Shown here piece by piece: positions 8,910-18,204 of a stretch of 64,000 nt of DNA (positions are counted from its first letter, which is position 1; the number at the start of each line of letters is the position of its first letter). Origin of the DNA: Mesorhizobium sp. WSM3626 (GTDB taxonomy: Bacteria > Pseudomonadota > Alphaproteobacteria > Rhizobiales > Rhizobiaceae); contig NZ_AZUY01000006.1 in the NCBI RefSeq assembly GCF_000513935.1, positions 1 through 64,000 on the forward strand. The letters run 5' to 3'. The notes beneath the pieces are model-generated. The model worked only from the letters and a program-made list of their open reading frames with translations, was not told where the DNA came from and made no database searches. The translations under genes and the position numbers were made by a program.

Positions 8910-10196
8910 TCAGGCAGAAAATACTGTGCGGCCCGCCACCAGCGTTTGCAAGACCTTGCCTTGCAGTCGTGCGCCTTCGAAGCAGGTGTTTTTCGAGCGC
9001 GAGCGGATGCCGCTTTCACTGACGATCCAGGGTTCATCGAGATCGACGAGCACGAGATCGGCTACCGCGCCCGGCTTCAGTGTGCCGCCGGGCAATCCAA
9101 ACAGCCTCGCCGGCGCGGTGGACAAGGCTTCGATCAGCCTGAGCAAAGGCACGTCGCCATTGTGGTAGAGCCGCAAGGCCGCCCCAAGCAGGGTTTCGAG
9201 GCCGATGGCACCGGCAGCGGCGTCGGCGAAGGGCAGCCGCTTGGTGTCGACATCCTGCGGATCATGCGAAGAGACGATGACATCGATCGTTCCGTCCTTC
9301 ACCGCCTCGATCACAGCCAGCCGGTCTTCCTCGGCGCGCAGCGGCGGCGTCAGGCGGAAGAAGGTGCGGTACTCGCCGACGTCGTTTTCATTGAGCGACA
9401 GATTGTGGATCGATACGCCCGATGTCACTGCCGCGCCGTCAGCCTTCGCCCGCGCCATGGCGCTTGCCGCCATTGCCGTCGAGATTTTCGCGGCGTGGTA
9501 CGAACCGTGCGTCAGCCGCGCCAGCGCGAGGTCCCGCTCGAGCGGCATGGATTCGGCTTCACGCGGAATGCCGGAAAGGCCAAGCCAACTGGCATACAGG
9601 CCTTCATTCATGACGCCCGATGATCCAAGGTCGGCATCCTGCGTTTCATGGACGATGGTGGCGCCGAAATCGCGCGCGTAGGTCAGCGCGCGGCGCATCA
9701 CCAGGGCGCTCGATATGGTATGCCGCCCATCGGTGAAGGCGACCGCACCCGCCTCGCGCAGCAGGCCGAACTCCGTCATCTCGCGCCCGTGGAGGCCCTT
9801 GGTGATGGCGGCGGCCGGAAAGATGTTGACGACGGCCGTATCCTTGGCGGTGCGCAGCACGAATTCGACCAGCGCCACATTGTCGATCACCGGGTCGGTA
9901 TCGGGCATCATGACGATCGACGTCACCCCGCCCGCGGCCGCGGCGACACTCGCCGAAGCGATGGTTTCGCGATGCTCGCCGCCCGGCTCTCCGATGAAGA
10001 CGCGGCCATCGATCAAACCTGGCATGATCGCCTTGCCGGCGCAGTCGATTGCCGTGGCGCCGTCGGGGACGCCCTGGTTCAGCGCTGCCTTGCCAGCGGC
10101 AACGATTTTCTTGCCATCGATTATGACCGAGCCGACTTCGTCGATGCCGCGCGAAGGGTCGACGATGCGGGCACGTTCAAAGACCGTGATGCTCAT
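8910..10196 (-). CDS. pyrC: Dihydroorotase-like protein lacking metal ligands (PyrC'/PyrX type), 428 aa
   Basis: Amidohydrolase-fold dihydroorotase homologue of class I length, next to pyrB. Active class I enzymes have D-x-H-x-H-x-R-E-P-G at the first metal site; here the segment reads [13 protein letters not shown] (about residues 61-73), so both metal His and the substrate Arg are gone. The late TDHAPH motif reads SSHDPQ, losing the catalytic Asp. HETQD and HAAKISTA remain. In Pseudomonas a similar inactive homologue is needed for assembly of aspartate carbamoyltransferase, and this is the likely role here. A separate active dihydroorotase should be encoded elsewhere. The ATG overlaps the pyrB stop by four bases. 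Confidence 0.9.
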   Translation of the reverse strand: MSITVFERARIVDPSRGIDEVGSVIIDGKKIVAAGKAALNQGVPDGATAIDCAGKAIMPGLIDGRVFIGEPGGEHRETIASASVAAAAGGVTSIVMMPDTDPVIDNVALVEFVLRTAKDTAVVNIFPAAAITKGLHGREMTEFGLLREAGAVAFTDGRHTISSALVMRRALTYARDFGATIVHETQDADLGSSGVMNEGLYASWLGLSGIPREAESMPLERDLALARLTHGSYHAAKISTAMAASAMARAKADGAAVTSGVSIHNLSLNENDVGEYRTFFRLTPPLRAEEDRLAVIEAVKDGTIDVIVSSHDPQDVDTKRLPFADAAAGAIGLETLLGAALRLYHNGDVPLLRLIEALSTAPARLFGLPGGTLKPGAVADLVLVDLDEPWIVSESGIRSRSKNTCFEGARLQGKVLQTLVAGRTVFSA

Positions 10197-11173
10197 GCGC
10201 CGCGGCCCCCTTGATTGCGGCCCTCTTGATTACGACGGGGATCGAGCAGCGCTTCCATCACCGCCATGCGCACGGCGACACCCATTTCCACCTGCTCCTG
10301 GATGACGCTTTGCGGGCCGTCGGCGATTTCGGAGGCGATCTCGACACCTCGGTTCATCGGGCCGGGATGCATGACCAGCGCGTCGTCCTTGGCCGCTTTC
10401 AGCTTCTCGGCATCCAGGCCGAAATAACGGAAATATTCGCGCACCGACGGCACGAAGGCGCCCTCCATGCGCTCGCGCTGTAAGCGCAACATCATCACCA
10501 CATCCGCGTCCTTGAGGCCTTCCGCCATCGAGCGGCAGACGATGACGCCCATCCTGTCGATGCCCGAGGGCAACAGCGTCGAGGGCGCCACCACGCGGAC
10601 CTGTGCGCCGAGTGCGTTGAGCAGCATGATGTTGGAGCGCGCCACGCGCGAATGCAGGATGTCGCCGCAGATCGCCACGATCAGCTTCGACAGCGGACCC
10701 TTGGCGCGGCGGATGGTGAGCGCGTCGAGCAGCGCCTGTGTCGGGTGTTCATGCGCGCCATCACCGGCATTGACCACCGAGCAGCCGACCTTCTGCGCCA
10801 GAAGGGCCGCCGCGCCCGCCGACTGATGGCGGATGATCAATATATCGGGCCGCATGGCGTTCAGTGTCATCGCGGTGTCGATGAGCGTTTCGCCCTTTTT
10901 CACGGAAGAGCTCGCCACCGACATGTTCATGACGTCGGCGCCGAGCCGTTTTCCGGCCAGTTCGAAGGACAACTGCGTGCGGGTCGAGGCTTCGTAGAAG
11001 AGGTTGATCTGGGTGCGGCCGCGCAGCGTCGAGGTCTTTTTCTCGGACTGCCGCGAGATCGCGACCGCCCGATCCGCCCTGTCGAGCAACAACTCGATGT
11101 CGGCGGGCGAAAGATCGCTGATGCCCAGAAGATGGCGGTGAGGATAGAATGGCAGGGACGAAGCGTCGGTCAT
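10193..11173 (-). CDS. pyrB: Aspartate carbamoyltransferase catalytic subunit, 326 aa
   Basis: Condenses carbamoyl phosphate with aspartate in pyrimidine synthesis. The carbamoyl-phosphate loop [20 protein letters not shown] is at about residues 60-79; [11 protein letters not shown] and [20 protein letters not shown] follow, and [12 protein letters not shown] is the C-terminal aspartate-site segment. Length is typical (about 310-330). It is the first gene of the leftward run and overlaps pyrC' by four bases. No pyrI regulatory gene is adjacent, consistent with a PyrB-PyrC' holoenzyme. Confidence 0.96.
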   Translation of the reverse strand: MTDASSLPFYPHRHLLGISDLSPADIELLLDRADRAVAISRQSEKKTSTLRGRTQINLFYEASTRTQLSFELAGKRLGADVMNMSVASSSVKKGETLIDTAMTLNAMRPDILIIRHQSAGAAALLAQKVGCSVVNAGDGAHEHPTQALLDALTIRRAKGPLSKLIVAICGDILHSRVARSNIMLLNALGAQVRVVAPSTLLPSGIDRMGVIVCRSMAEGLKDADVVMMLRLQRERMEGAFVPSVREYFRYFGLDAEKLKAAKDDALVMHPGPMNRGVEIASEIADGPQSVIQEQVEMGVAVRMAVMEALLDPRRNQEGRNQGGRGA

Positions 11174-11344
11174 CTCAAGGGGCTGCTATAGGGTGCGGAT
11201 TTCGCGCCCGCAAGCACCCGCTTTGGATTGACGCCGTTCTCCCCGGTATTTTCGTCGCGCGCGCGGCAACGCTTGGGCTATATCTAGCCGATGGCCTCGG
11301 ATTCGAGGCTTTCCAACGATAGGGCCTTTCTAGAAGGATTGGGC

Positions 11345-12973
11345 GTGACCGACGACGTGACGAACCAGCCGCCGCCGCTGACCGGCGGCAACGCCTGGCG
11401 AGGCGATCCGTTGCTGATCCAGCTTGCCGAACGCTTTTCGGATCCGGTGCGCAAGGATCTCGATGGGCTTGGCCGTTTCGTGCTCACGCAAGAAGCCCAG
11501 GAACTGGCGCGCCTCGCCAATGTCGAGACACCGAAACTCAGGACCCACGATCGCCAGGGACGGCGCATCGACCTGGTCGAATTCCATCCTGCCTACCACG
11601 CTTTGATGCGCCGTTCGGTGGCCAACGGCCTGCACTCTTCAGTCTGGGAAAATGGCGACGCCGAGATTGGCCGCCGCCATCAGGTGCGGGCCGCCCGTTT
11701 CTACCTGACCGCGGAGCTCGAGACCGGACACCTCTGCCCCATCACCATGACCAGCGCCTCGCTGGCGGCGCTGATGGCCAGTCCAAAACTGTTTCGCGAA
11801 TGGGCGCCGCGCGTAACGACGCGCAAATACGACCAGAGCCAAAAGCCGCCGGTCGAGAAGACCGGGCTGACGCTCGGCATGGGCATGACCGAGAAACAGG
11901 GCGGCACGGATGTGCGGGCCAATGTGACCAGGGCGGAACGCGTCGGAAGTGGGTTCTACCGCCTGACGGGACACAAATGGTTCATGTCGGCGCCGATGTC
12001 GGATGCCTTCCTGGTGCTGGCGCAAGCGCCGGAGGGGCTGTCATGCTTCCTGGTGCCGCGCGTGCTCGGCGACGGGTCGGGCAATGGCTTTCGCTTCCAG
12101 CGGCTGAAGGACAAGCTTGGCAACCGCTCCAACGCGTCTTCCGAGGTCGAGTTCGTCAACGCCATCGGCGAGATGGTCGGCGAGCCCGGCGCCGGCGTCA
12201 AGACGATCATGGACATGGTGACGCTGACCCGGCTCGACTGCGCGGTGGCGTCTTCGGCGATCATGCGGGCGGGGCTGGCCGAAGCGATCCATCATGCTCG
12301 TCATCGCCAGGTGTTCGGGACCAACCTGATCGAGCAACCGCTTATGCAGCGGGTGCTGGCCGACATGGCGCTCGATGTCGCCGCGGCGACCGCGCTCTCG
12401 TTCCGGCTGGCGCGTTCCTTCGACGAGGCGGCGAGCGATCGCGGCGAGGCGGCGTTCGCCCGCGCCATGACGCCGGTCGTCAAATACTGGGTCTGCAAGA
12501 TCGCGCCGCCGCTGCTTTATGAGGCGATGGAGTGCCTTGGCGGCAATGGCTATGTCGAGGAAGCTCCGCTCGCGCGCTATTACCGCGAAGCACCTGTCAA
12601 CGCGATCTGGGAAGGATCGGGCAATGTCATGGCCCTCGATGTGCTGCGCGTGCTTGGCCGCGCCCCGGGCCTTTTCGAAGAGGTGCTGGGCGGCATCGAC
12701 CGCGACCTCGGTGCCGGCGGGCGCGGCACGGTCGGTGTTCTGAAGGCGGCCATGCAGGTCGCTTCGACCGACGAGGGCTCGGCCCGGCTGCTGACGGAAC
12801 AGCTTGCGCTGTCGGCGGCGGCGGCCGAGTTGCGCCGGCTGGGGGCAGGGCGGATCGCCGACGCTTTCGTCGAGACGCGACTCGCGGGCCAGTGGCGCAA
12901 TACCTACGGTATGCTCGATTCTCGTCACGATGCGCGCATGATCATCGATACGCTATATCCGCCGGTGAATTGA
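11345..12973 (+). CDS. aidB: AidB-type acyl-CoA dehydrogenase, 542 aa
   Basis: FAD flavoprotein of the AidB branch of acyl-CoA dehydrogenases. E. coli AidB (541 aa) is induced by alkylation damage, binds DNA and has weak dehydrogenase activity. Seen here: TNQPPPLTGGNAW near the N-terminus, then GMGMTEKQGGTDVRANVTRA, TGHKWFMSAPMSDAFLVLAQ, EAMECLGGNGYVEE and PVNAIWEGSGNVMALDVLR. The GTG at 11345 follows AGAAGGA and gives the family length; an ATG at 11291 would add 18 residues. It stands alone, divergent from pyrB. Substrate is not known from sequence. Confidence 0.9.
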   Translation: MTDDVTNQPPPLTGGNAWRGDPLLIQLAERFSDPVRKDLDGLGRFVLTQEAQELARLANVETPKLRTHDRQGRRIDLVEFHPAYHALMRRSVANGLHSSVWENGDAEIGRRHQVRAARFYLTAELETGHLCPITMTSASLAALMASPKLFREWAPRVTTRKYDQSQKPPVEKTGLTLGMGMTEKQGGTDVRANVTRAERVGSGFYRLTGHKWFMSAPMSDAFLVLAQAPEGLSCFLVPRVLGDGSGNGFRFQRLKDKLGNRSNASSEVEFVNAIGEMVGEPGAGVKTIMDMVTLTRLDCAVASSAIMRAGLAEAIHHARHRQVFGTNLIEQPLMQRVLADMALDVAAATALSFRLARSFDEAASDRGEAAFARAMTPVVKYWVCKIAPPLLYEAMECLGGNGYVEEAPLARYYREAPVNAIWEGSGNVMALDVLRVLGRAPGLFEEVLGGIDRDLGAGGRGTVGVLKAAMQVASTDEGSARLLTEQLALSAAAAELRRLGAGRIADAFVETRLAGQWRNTYGMLDSRHDARMIIDTLYPPVN

Positions 12974-13108
12974 CGGCGATGCCACCCATCATCCGAAGGG
13001 CGTTGCCGGAATCTCATCGGCCCAGCCGCCGTTAACCTTAACAAATGGTTTCCATTGCGGCAGCGCACCGCAAAGCCCACTGTCATTCCCGTCGAAGCAG
13101 GAATCACG

Positions 13109-13657
13109 ATGCGACACGTATTGACCTCCTTTCTGTCCGTGCACTGGGCGATCGTTTTCGGCCTGCTCGCGCTGATCTGTATCGATGGAAATCGAGGTGT
13201 GGCGGCGGCTCTTGGCGTACTCGGGGTGGCCGTCGAGAGCGCCCGATTGATCAATCTCGAGAATATCGTCGTGGTCGCTCCGCTGGCGACCGCGTTGCTG
13301 GTCGTGGCGGTGCTGTTCTTCTGGGCCTTTGTCGATACGCTGATCAACGACGCGTCCAGCCCGGGCGCCGACAGCGTCATTCGCATCGCCTTTATTTCAG
13401 CTTCCGGCGTGATGTCGATGATCCTGATCGGCGGCGCGGCGCAAGGCATCAACGGTCTGTTCATGGTGGTGGCCGTGCAACTGGCCGCACTTCTGGCTTC
13501 CTATGTCGCGATGCTCGCCGAACGGCGTTCGGTAGCTGCGTTGGCTGAGGACGAATTCCACGCCACGGCGCACAGCATGGCGAAGGCCGCGGCGCATAAT
13601 TCACTGCTCTCCCTGATATCGGGCCGGACCGGCTCGAACGGCAAGGGAGGTCGCTGA
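13109..13657 (+). CDS. Hypothetical inner-membrane protein, 182 aa
   Basis: No family recognised. Four hydrophobic segments are visible, at about residues 8-24 (HWAIVFGLLALICI), 29-42, 52-72 (VVVAPLATALLVVAVLFFWA) and 92-130 in two parts, followed by a hydrophilic C-terminal tail of about 45 residues rich in Ala, His, Ser and Gly. The ATG at 13109 is chosen because it begins MRHVLTSFL with AGGA upstream; the frame stays open farther upstream. The stop overlaps the next start (TGATG), so the two small membrane proteins are coupled and may form a pair. Confidence 0.75.
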   Translation: MRHVLTSFLSVHWAIVFGLLALICIDGNRGVAAALGVLGVAVESARLINLENIVVVAPLATALLVVAVLFFWAFVDTLINDASSPGADSVIRIAFISASGVMSMILIGGAAQGINGLFMVVAVQLAALLASYVAMLAERRSVAALAEDEFHATAHSMAKAAAHNSLLSLISGRTGSNGKGGR

Positions 13658-13998
13658 TGCGCTACATCTTCGCGTTGTGGGCGGGCCCGATGGCGCTGTT
13701 CTGGGGCTGGTTCTATCTGTCGGCCAACGACATGAATTTCGGCTACGTCATGCTCAGCCGGCAGATGCACGACTTCTTCTTCCAGCTCTATGGCCAGATA
13801 CTCGGTATCGATCCAGCGATCATCCCCGGTATGGTGGCCAAGACCTGCATCTTCGACGGTTTTCTGCTTATGGCGCTGTGGGCGTTTCGCCGCCGCAGTG
13901 AGATCATCGGCTGGATCAGGCAGAGGTCGGTGGTTCAGGTTCCCTTCGATCGGCTGCATCGAGCGACTGAAGCCGGTCCAAAACTCCCTGCAGAATAA
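13657..13998 (+). CDS. Small membrane protein of unknown function, 113 aa
   Basis: Coupled to the preceding membrane protein by a TGATG overlap. The N-terminal hydrophobic helix ([18 protein letters not shown]) is followed by [22 protein letters not shown] and a second hydrophobic stretch ([15 protein letters not shown]), so it probably has two membrane helices. Proteins of this pattern are common as unnamed conserved genes in rhizobia (possibly DUF6105; not certain). The last 27 codons overlap the 3' end of ruvX on the opposite strand, so the C-terminus ([20 protein letters not shown]) is constrained by RuvX. Confidence 0.72.
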   Translation: MRYIFALWAGPMALFWGWFYLSANDMNFGYVMLSRQMHDFFFQLYGQILGIDPAIIPGMVAKTCIFDGFLLMALWAFRRRSEIIGWIRQRSVVQVPFDRLHRATEAGPKLPAE

Positions 13999-14422
13999 AG
14001 GCGGCTGCCGCCGAATCGATCTTGCCGGCGCGTTTGGCGCGCGAGAAGTCCATTTCGATCAGCGTCCGTTCGGCCGCGACCGTCGACAGCCGCTCATCCC
14101 AGAACACGAAGGGCAGGTCACTCAGCTGCGCCATGTTGCGCACGAAGGCGCGCGATTTCTGTGCGCGCGGGCCTTCCGACCCGTCCATGTTGATCGGCAG
14201 TCCGATCGCCACCGCACCGACATTCTCCCTCTCCAGCAACGCCAAAAGGACGGCGGCATCGAGTGAGAATTTCTTTCTGAGGATGACCGGGCGGGGATGA
14301 GCGAAGGAGAAACCCCGGTCGGAAACAGCGACGCCGATCGTCTTGTCGCCGAGATCGAGCCCCGCCAGGGTCTTGCCATGGGCGAGCCGTGCCGGCAATT
14401 GCTCAATCGTGATGACAGCCAA
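13916..14422 (-). CDS. ruvX: Putative Holliday junction resolvase / pre-16S rRNA nuclease RuvX (YqgF), 168 aa
   Basis: RNase H-fold protein that processes the 5' end of pre-16S rRNA, also described as a Holliday junction resolvase. [15 protein letters not shown] near residue 20 holds the first catalytic Asp. [21 protein letters not shown] is the classic YqgF segment, and [15 protein letters not shown] and [15 protein letters not shown] supply the later acidic residues. A TTG start at 14422 with GAGGAAA upstream gives [10 protein letters not shown], as in relatives. The reading frame stays open far upstream without family similarity. The 3' end overlaps the convergent small membrane gene by 83 bases. 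Confidence 0.92.
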   Translation of the reverse strand: MAVITIEQLPARLAHGKTLAGLDLGDKTIGVAVSDRGFSFAHPRPVILRKKFSLDAAVLLALLERENVGAVAIGLPINMDGSEGPRAQKSRAFVRNMAQLSDLPFVFWDERLSTVAAERTLIEMDFSRAKRAGKIDSAAAAFILQGVLDRLQSLDAADRREPEPPTSA

Positions 14423-14545
14423 CGGGTTTCCTCGTCTTTTCGGCGCCACGCGTCTTTTCGGATGCGCGGCGGACATTATACCCTTTGATATCTGGGCCAT
14501 CGGCGTTCTATCGTCTGGCTCGGCAAAAATCGAGGAAATGCATTC

Positions 14546-15253
14546 ATGAAACTGACCTGGTACGGCCACTCGGCCTTCCGCATCGAAACCGGTGCCGCGA
14601 AGATCCTGATCGACCCTTATCTGATCGGCAACCCATCCTGGACAAGCGATTGGGAAGGGCCGGCCGAAGGGATCACGCATGTTCTTTTGACACATGGGCA
14701 TAGCGACCACATCAGCGGCGCGCTGGAAGTGCTCGGCAAGAGCGGCGCCCAACTGGTCGCCAATTTCGAGATCTGCATGTACCTGGTCGGCAAGGGCGTC
14801 AGCGACAAGAAGATCAACCCCGGCAATATCGGCGGCACGGTCGATTGCGGCGGCTTCACCACCACCTTCGTCCAGGCGCTGCACTCTTCCTCGTTTGGCG
14901 AAGAGGGCGGCAAGAACGTCTATCTCGGCAATCCGGGTGGGCTGGTTCTGCATTTCCCGGAAGACAAGACGCTCTACCACATGGGCGATACCGACATCTT
15001 TTCCGACATGGCGCTGATCAACGAGCTGCACGAGCCGAAGATCGGCATTGTTCCGATCGGAGACCGCTTCACCATGGGTGGCGCGGTGGCAGCCCTTGCC
15101 TGCCGCCGCTTCTTCAAATTCGACACGGTTGTCCCTTGCCATTTCGGCACGTTTCCGATGATCGATCCGACGCCTGAGAAGTTCGAAGCCGGCATGGAAG
15201 GATCCGGCGTCAAGGTCGCATTGTCGAGGATCGGGGAAACGATTACCATCTAG
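14546..15253 (+). CDS. Metal-dependent hydrolase, UPF0173 / metallo-beta-lactamase fold, 235 aa
   Basis: Cytosolic metallo-beta-lactamase-fold hydrolase of the UPF0173 (YtkL-like) family; the physiological substrate is unknown. The metal motif [11 protein letters not shown] is at about residues 49-59, with [15 protein letters not shown] at the start, [12 protein letters not shown] and [12 protein letters not shown] as later metal ligands. Length is standard for the family. GAGGAAAT lies just before the ATG. It is divergent from ruvX with a 123-base gap. Confidence 0.92.
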   Translation: MKLTWYGHSAFRIETGAAKILIDPYLIGNPSWTSDWEGPAEGITHVLLTHGHSDHISGALEVLGKSGAQLVANFEICMYLVGKGVSDKKINPGNIGGTVDCGGFTTTFVQALHSSSFGEEGGKNVYLGNPGGLVLHFPEDKTLYHMGDTDIFSDMALINELHEPKIGIVPIGDRFTMGGAVAALACRRFFKFDTVVPCHFGTFPMIDPTPEKFEAGMEGSGVKVALSRIGETITI

Positions 15254-15277
15254 AAACAACCAAAGCGGAACAAATCC

Positions 15278-15694
15278 ATGGCGTTGGGGCGATTTCTTTG
15301 CGTGTCGATGTTTGTCGCGGCGTCGCCCGCGCTCGCCGCGGATGATTTCATCGAAGGCATTTATCTCCAATCCGAGGAGCTTTGCGCGCAGGCCAAAAAG
15401 GACACGCTGCAGACGCTTGTCGATGCCGGCAACATCGTGCTTTCGAAGAATGGCCTGCAAGGCGTGGAATACAATTGCGAGTTCGTGCAGGTCAGCAAGG
15501 CGACGCGCTCGCCGAGCTGGGCGGTGACGGCCATCTGCCAGGAACCGGGCTATGTCTTTCCCGATGTCCTGTCGGTAACGCGGATCAGCCCGACGCAGCT
15601 CGACCTCGTCTCGGTCCGGCCCATCGACGATGAAAGCGAGGCGAGCGGCAACAGCGGCAGCTATTATCTGTGCGAGGGCGTTGCCCTGCCATGA
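15278..15694 (+). CDS. Secreted hypothetical protein, 138 aa
   Basis: N-terminal signal peptide with hydrophobic core [15 protein letters not shown] and a likely cleavage after ALA near residue 21, so periplasmic. The mature part ([20 protein letters not shown] and onward) has four Cys at spacings suggesting two disulfides, including [14 protein letters not shown] and a C-terminal YYLCEG. No family recognised. It is 24 bases after the UPF0173 gene on the same strand. Confidence 0.75.
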   Translation: MALGRFLCVSMFVAASPALAADDFIEGIYLQSEELCAQAKKDTLQTLVDAGNIVLSKNGLQGVEYNCEFVQVSKATRSPSWAVTAICQEPGYVFPDVLSVTRISPTQLDLVSVRPIDDESEASGNSGSYYLCEGVALP

Positions 15695-15782
15695 AGCTGT
15701 TTGCCCGATTGTCGGCCGGCGCATGTTGCGCGCCGCGCGCCGCGCCGCTATAGCGCGGACTGGTTTTTCCCGAGGCGAATAC

Positions 15783-16070
15783 ATGTCCGTTGATGTCAAG
15801 ACAGTGAAGCGCGTCGCGCATCTCGCCCGCATCGCGGTGAGCGAGGACGATGCCGAGCGCATGACCGGCGAGTTGAACGCCATACTGGGCTTCGTCGAGC
15901 AGTTGAACGAGGTCGATGTTTCTGGCGTCGAACCAATGACCTCGGTGACGCCGATGGAGATGAAGAAGCGCGGGGATGTCGTCACCGACGGCAACAAGGC
16001 GGCCGACATTGTCGCCAATGCACCGGCGACCGACGAGAATTTCTTCCTCGTGCCGAAGGTCGTGGAGTAA
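15783..16070 (+). CDS. gatC: Asp-tRNA(Asn)/Glu-tRNA(Gln) amidotransferase subunit C, 95 aa
   Basis: Small clamp subunit of GatCAB, which converts Glu-tRNA(Gln) and Asp-tRNA(Asn) to the amidated forms. [27 protein letters not shown] and a C-terminal [10 protein letters not shown] are typical of GatC. Length is standard. GAGGCGA precedes the ATG. gatA follows after one intervening acetyltransferase gene; gatB is not in this window. Confidence 0.95.
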   Translation: MSVDVKTVKRVAHLARIAVSEDDAERMTGELNAILGFVEQLNEVDVSGVEPMTSVTPMEMKKRGDVVTDGNKAADIVANAPATDENFFLVPKVVE

Positions 16071-16077
16071 GACGCCG

Positions 16078-16530
16078 ATGGCAATCGAGATCGCCATCGA
16101 GACGCCGCTGCAGGATGACGTGCGCGACCTGGTCAGGCAACTCAACGAAACCTTGCTCGAATTGACGCCGCCGGAGCATTGCTACCATCTGACGGTCGAG
16201 CAGATGGCGGGCCATGACACAACGGTTTTCATCGCTCGCGACAATGGTATCGCCATTGGGTGTGGCGCCCTGAAGCGGCATGACGCCACCGGTGAGGTCA
16301 AGCGCATGTATATCAGGCCGTCGCATCGTGGTCAGCGGATCGGTGCCAGGATTGTGGAACGCGTTGAAGCCTTGGCGCGCGATGAAGGGCTGAAGCGGCT
16401 GGTGCTGGAGACCGGCGATCGCCATCCCGCCGCCTGGACCTTCTATGAACGTGCCGGCTTCTCGCGTTGCGGCCCGGTGCTGGATTATCCCGATTCCGAG
16501 TGGTCGGTGTTTTACGAAAAGAGCCTTTGA
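16078..16530 (+). CDS. GNAT family N-acetyltransferase, 150 aa
   Basis: Acetyl-CoA-dependent acetyltransferase. The core GNAT motif is visible: [31 protein letters not shown], with the R-x-x-R-G-x-R-I-G pyrophosphate loop at about residues 81-87, then [21 protein letters not shown] for the C-terminal strand-helix. It begins seven bases after gatC and its stop overlaps the gatA ATG, so it is translated as part of the gat operon. The target is unknown; a tRNA, amidotransferase or small-molecule target are all possible. Related enzymes commonly act on peptides or aminoglycosides. Confidence 0.9.
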   Translation: MAIEIAIETPLQDDVRDLVRQLNETLLELTPPEHCYHLTVEQMAGHDTTVFIARDNGIAIGCGALKRHDATGEVKRMYIRPSHRGQRIGARIVERVEALARDEGLKRLVLETGDRHPAAWTFYERAGFSRCGPVLDYPDSEWSVFYEKSL

Positions 16531-18095
16531 TGAGCGACCTGATCCATCTGACGATTTCGCAGGCCCGCGCCAAGCTGCGCGCCAAGGAGATCACCGCGAC
16601 CGAGATCACCGAGGCTTATCTCTTAGCGATCGATCGCGCCAATCCGGCGCTCAATGCTTACGTCGCGGTGACCGGCGACAAGGCGCGCGACATGGCCAAG
16701 ACGTCGGACGCCAGGCTGCTTAAGGGCGAGGGCGGTGCGCTGGAAGGCATTCCGCTTGGGATCAAGGACCTGTTCGGCACCGAAGGCGTCCATACCCAGG
16801 CTTGCAGCCATGTGCTTGACGGCTTCAAGCCGCGCTATGAATCGACTGTCACATCCAATCTGTGGGCTGACGGCGCGGTCATGCTGGGCAAGCTCAACAT
16901 GGACGAATTCGCCATGGGCTCGTCCAACGAGACCTCCTACTACGGCCCGGTCATCAACCCGTGGCGGCGTTTGCGCCTCGATACGGTGGTGATGCCGACG
17001 ACACATCAGGGTGATGGCGGCTTCGTTTCGGCCGGTGGCACGAAAACCCAGCGCAGCCTCGACAATGCGCAACTGGTGCCGGGCGGCTCTTCCGGCGGTT
17101 CGGCGACCGCTGTGTCGGCCTTCCTGTGCGCAGGCGCAACCGCCACCGATACCGGCGGTTCTATACGCCAGCCGGCCGCCTTCACCGGCACGGTCGGCGT
17201 CAAGCCGACCTATGGCCGGTGCTCGCGCTGGGGCATCGTGGCCTTTGCCTCGTCGCTCGACCAGGCCGGACCGATCGCCCGCGACGTGCGCGACGCCGCG
17301 ATCCTGCTCAAGTCGATGGCCTCGGTCGATCCGAAGGACACGACGTCCGTCGACAGGCCGGTGCCAGATTATGAGGCTGCGATCGGCAAGCCGATCAAGG
17401 GCATGAAGGTCGGCATTCCCAAGGAATACCGCGTCGACGGCATGCCGGAGGAGATCGAGGCGCTGTGGCAGAAGGGTATTGCCTGGCTCAGGGATGCCGG
17501 TGCCGAGATCGTCGACATCTCCCTGCCGCACACCAAGTATGCGCTTCCGGCCTATTACATCGTGGCGCCGGCCGAGGCGTCGTCCAACCTCGCCCGCTAT
17601 GACGGCGTCCGCTACGGCTTGCGCGTGCCGGGCAAGGACATCGTGGAGATGTACGAGAAGACCCGCGCCGCCGGCTTCGGCCGAGAGGTCAAGCGCCGCA
17701 TCATGATCGGTACCTATGTGTTGTCGGCCGGCTATTACGACGCCTACTATCTGCAGGCTCAGAAGGTGCGCAATCTGATCAAGCGCGACTTCGAAAACGT
17801 CTTCGCCGCCGGCGTCGATGTCATCCTGACACCGGCTACACCGTCCGCCGCCTTTGGCATCGCCGACGAGGACATGGCCGCCGATCCGGTCAAGATGTAT
17901 CTCAACGACATTTTCACGGTCACCGTGAACATGGCCGGCCTGCCGGGCATTGCCGTGCCCGCCGGCCTCGATCCCAAGGGATTGCCGCTCGGCCTGCAAC
18001 TGATCGGCAGGCCGTTCGAGGAAGAGACATTGTTCCAGACCGCCGCCGTCATCGAGCAGGCGGCCGGCTCATTCCAGCCGGAGAAGTGGTGGTAA
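16530..18095 (+). CDS. gatA: Asp-tRNA(Asn)/Glu-tRNA(Gln) amidotransferase subunit A with extra loop, 521 aa
   Basis: Amidase-signature glutaminase subunit of GatCAB. The Ser-cisSer-Lys triad is clear: Lys in GIKDLFGT (about 79), Ser in PGGSSGGSA (184-192) and the nucleophile in [10 protein letters not shown] (about 211). Most GatA proteins pass from NPW almost directly to the PGGSSGGS loop. Here about 34 residues intervene (about 147-180: [18 protein letters not shown], then [16 protein letters not shown]), which explains a length near 520 rather than 485-495. The ATG overlaps the stop of the GNAT gene. With a GltX in the same window, it fits the usual alphaproteobacterial indirect route for Gln-tRNA. 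Confidence 0.96.
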   Translation: MSDLIHLTISQARAKLRAKEITATEITEAYLLAIDRANPALNAYVAVTGDKARDMAKTSDARLLKGEGGALEGIPLGIKDLFGTEGVHTQACSHVLDGFKPRYESTVTSNLWADGAVMLGKLNMDEFAMGSSNETSYYGPVINPWRRLRLDTVVMPTTHQGDGGFVSAGGTKTQRSLDNAQLVPGGSSGGSATAVSAFLCAGATATDTGGSIRQPAAFTGTVGVKPTYGRCSRWGIVAFASSLDQAGPIARDVRDAAILLKSMASVDPKDTTSVDRPVPDYEAAIGKPIKGMKVGIPKEYRVDGMPEEIEALWQKGIAWLRDAGAEIVDISLPHTKYALPAYYIVAPAEASSNLARYDGVRYGLRVPGKDIVEMYEKTRAAGFGREVKRRIMIGTYVLSAGYYDAYYLQAQKVRNLIKRDFENVFAAGVDVILTPATPSAAFGIADEDMAADPVKMYLNDIFTVTVNMAGLPGIAVPAGLDPKGLPLGLQLIGRPFEEETLFQTAAVIEQAAGSFQPEKWW

Positions 18096-18111
18096 GGGTA
18101 TCACTCGCCTG

Positions 18112-18160
18112 ACGCATGATCCCGAAAATCGCGATCGATTTTCGGAGAGAATCATGCGCA
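18112..18160. repeat. Rhizobial extragenic palindromic element, degenerate copy
   Basis: GCATGATCCCGAAAATC at 18114 is answered by GATTTTCGG at 18136-18144 and by ATCATGC near 18152, forming a long imperfect stem between gatA and ydcF. The stretch after it (caaaaccagagcattacaga) looks like a decayed copy of the linker seen at 21830. Elements of this shape are dispersed through rhizobial chromosomes. It may also act as the gatA terminator. Confidence 0.7.
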
Positions 18161-18204
18161 AAACCAGAGCATTACAGAGCCCTTGATGCCGTAAGGGTTG
18201 AGCG

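Noticed and set aside
13916..16084. A single long leftward reading frame of about 720 codons covering ruvX and beyond
   Set aside because: Only the last 168 codons resemble a protein family (RuvX); the remainder lies antisense to UPF0173, the secreted protein and gatC and has no domain features.
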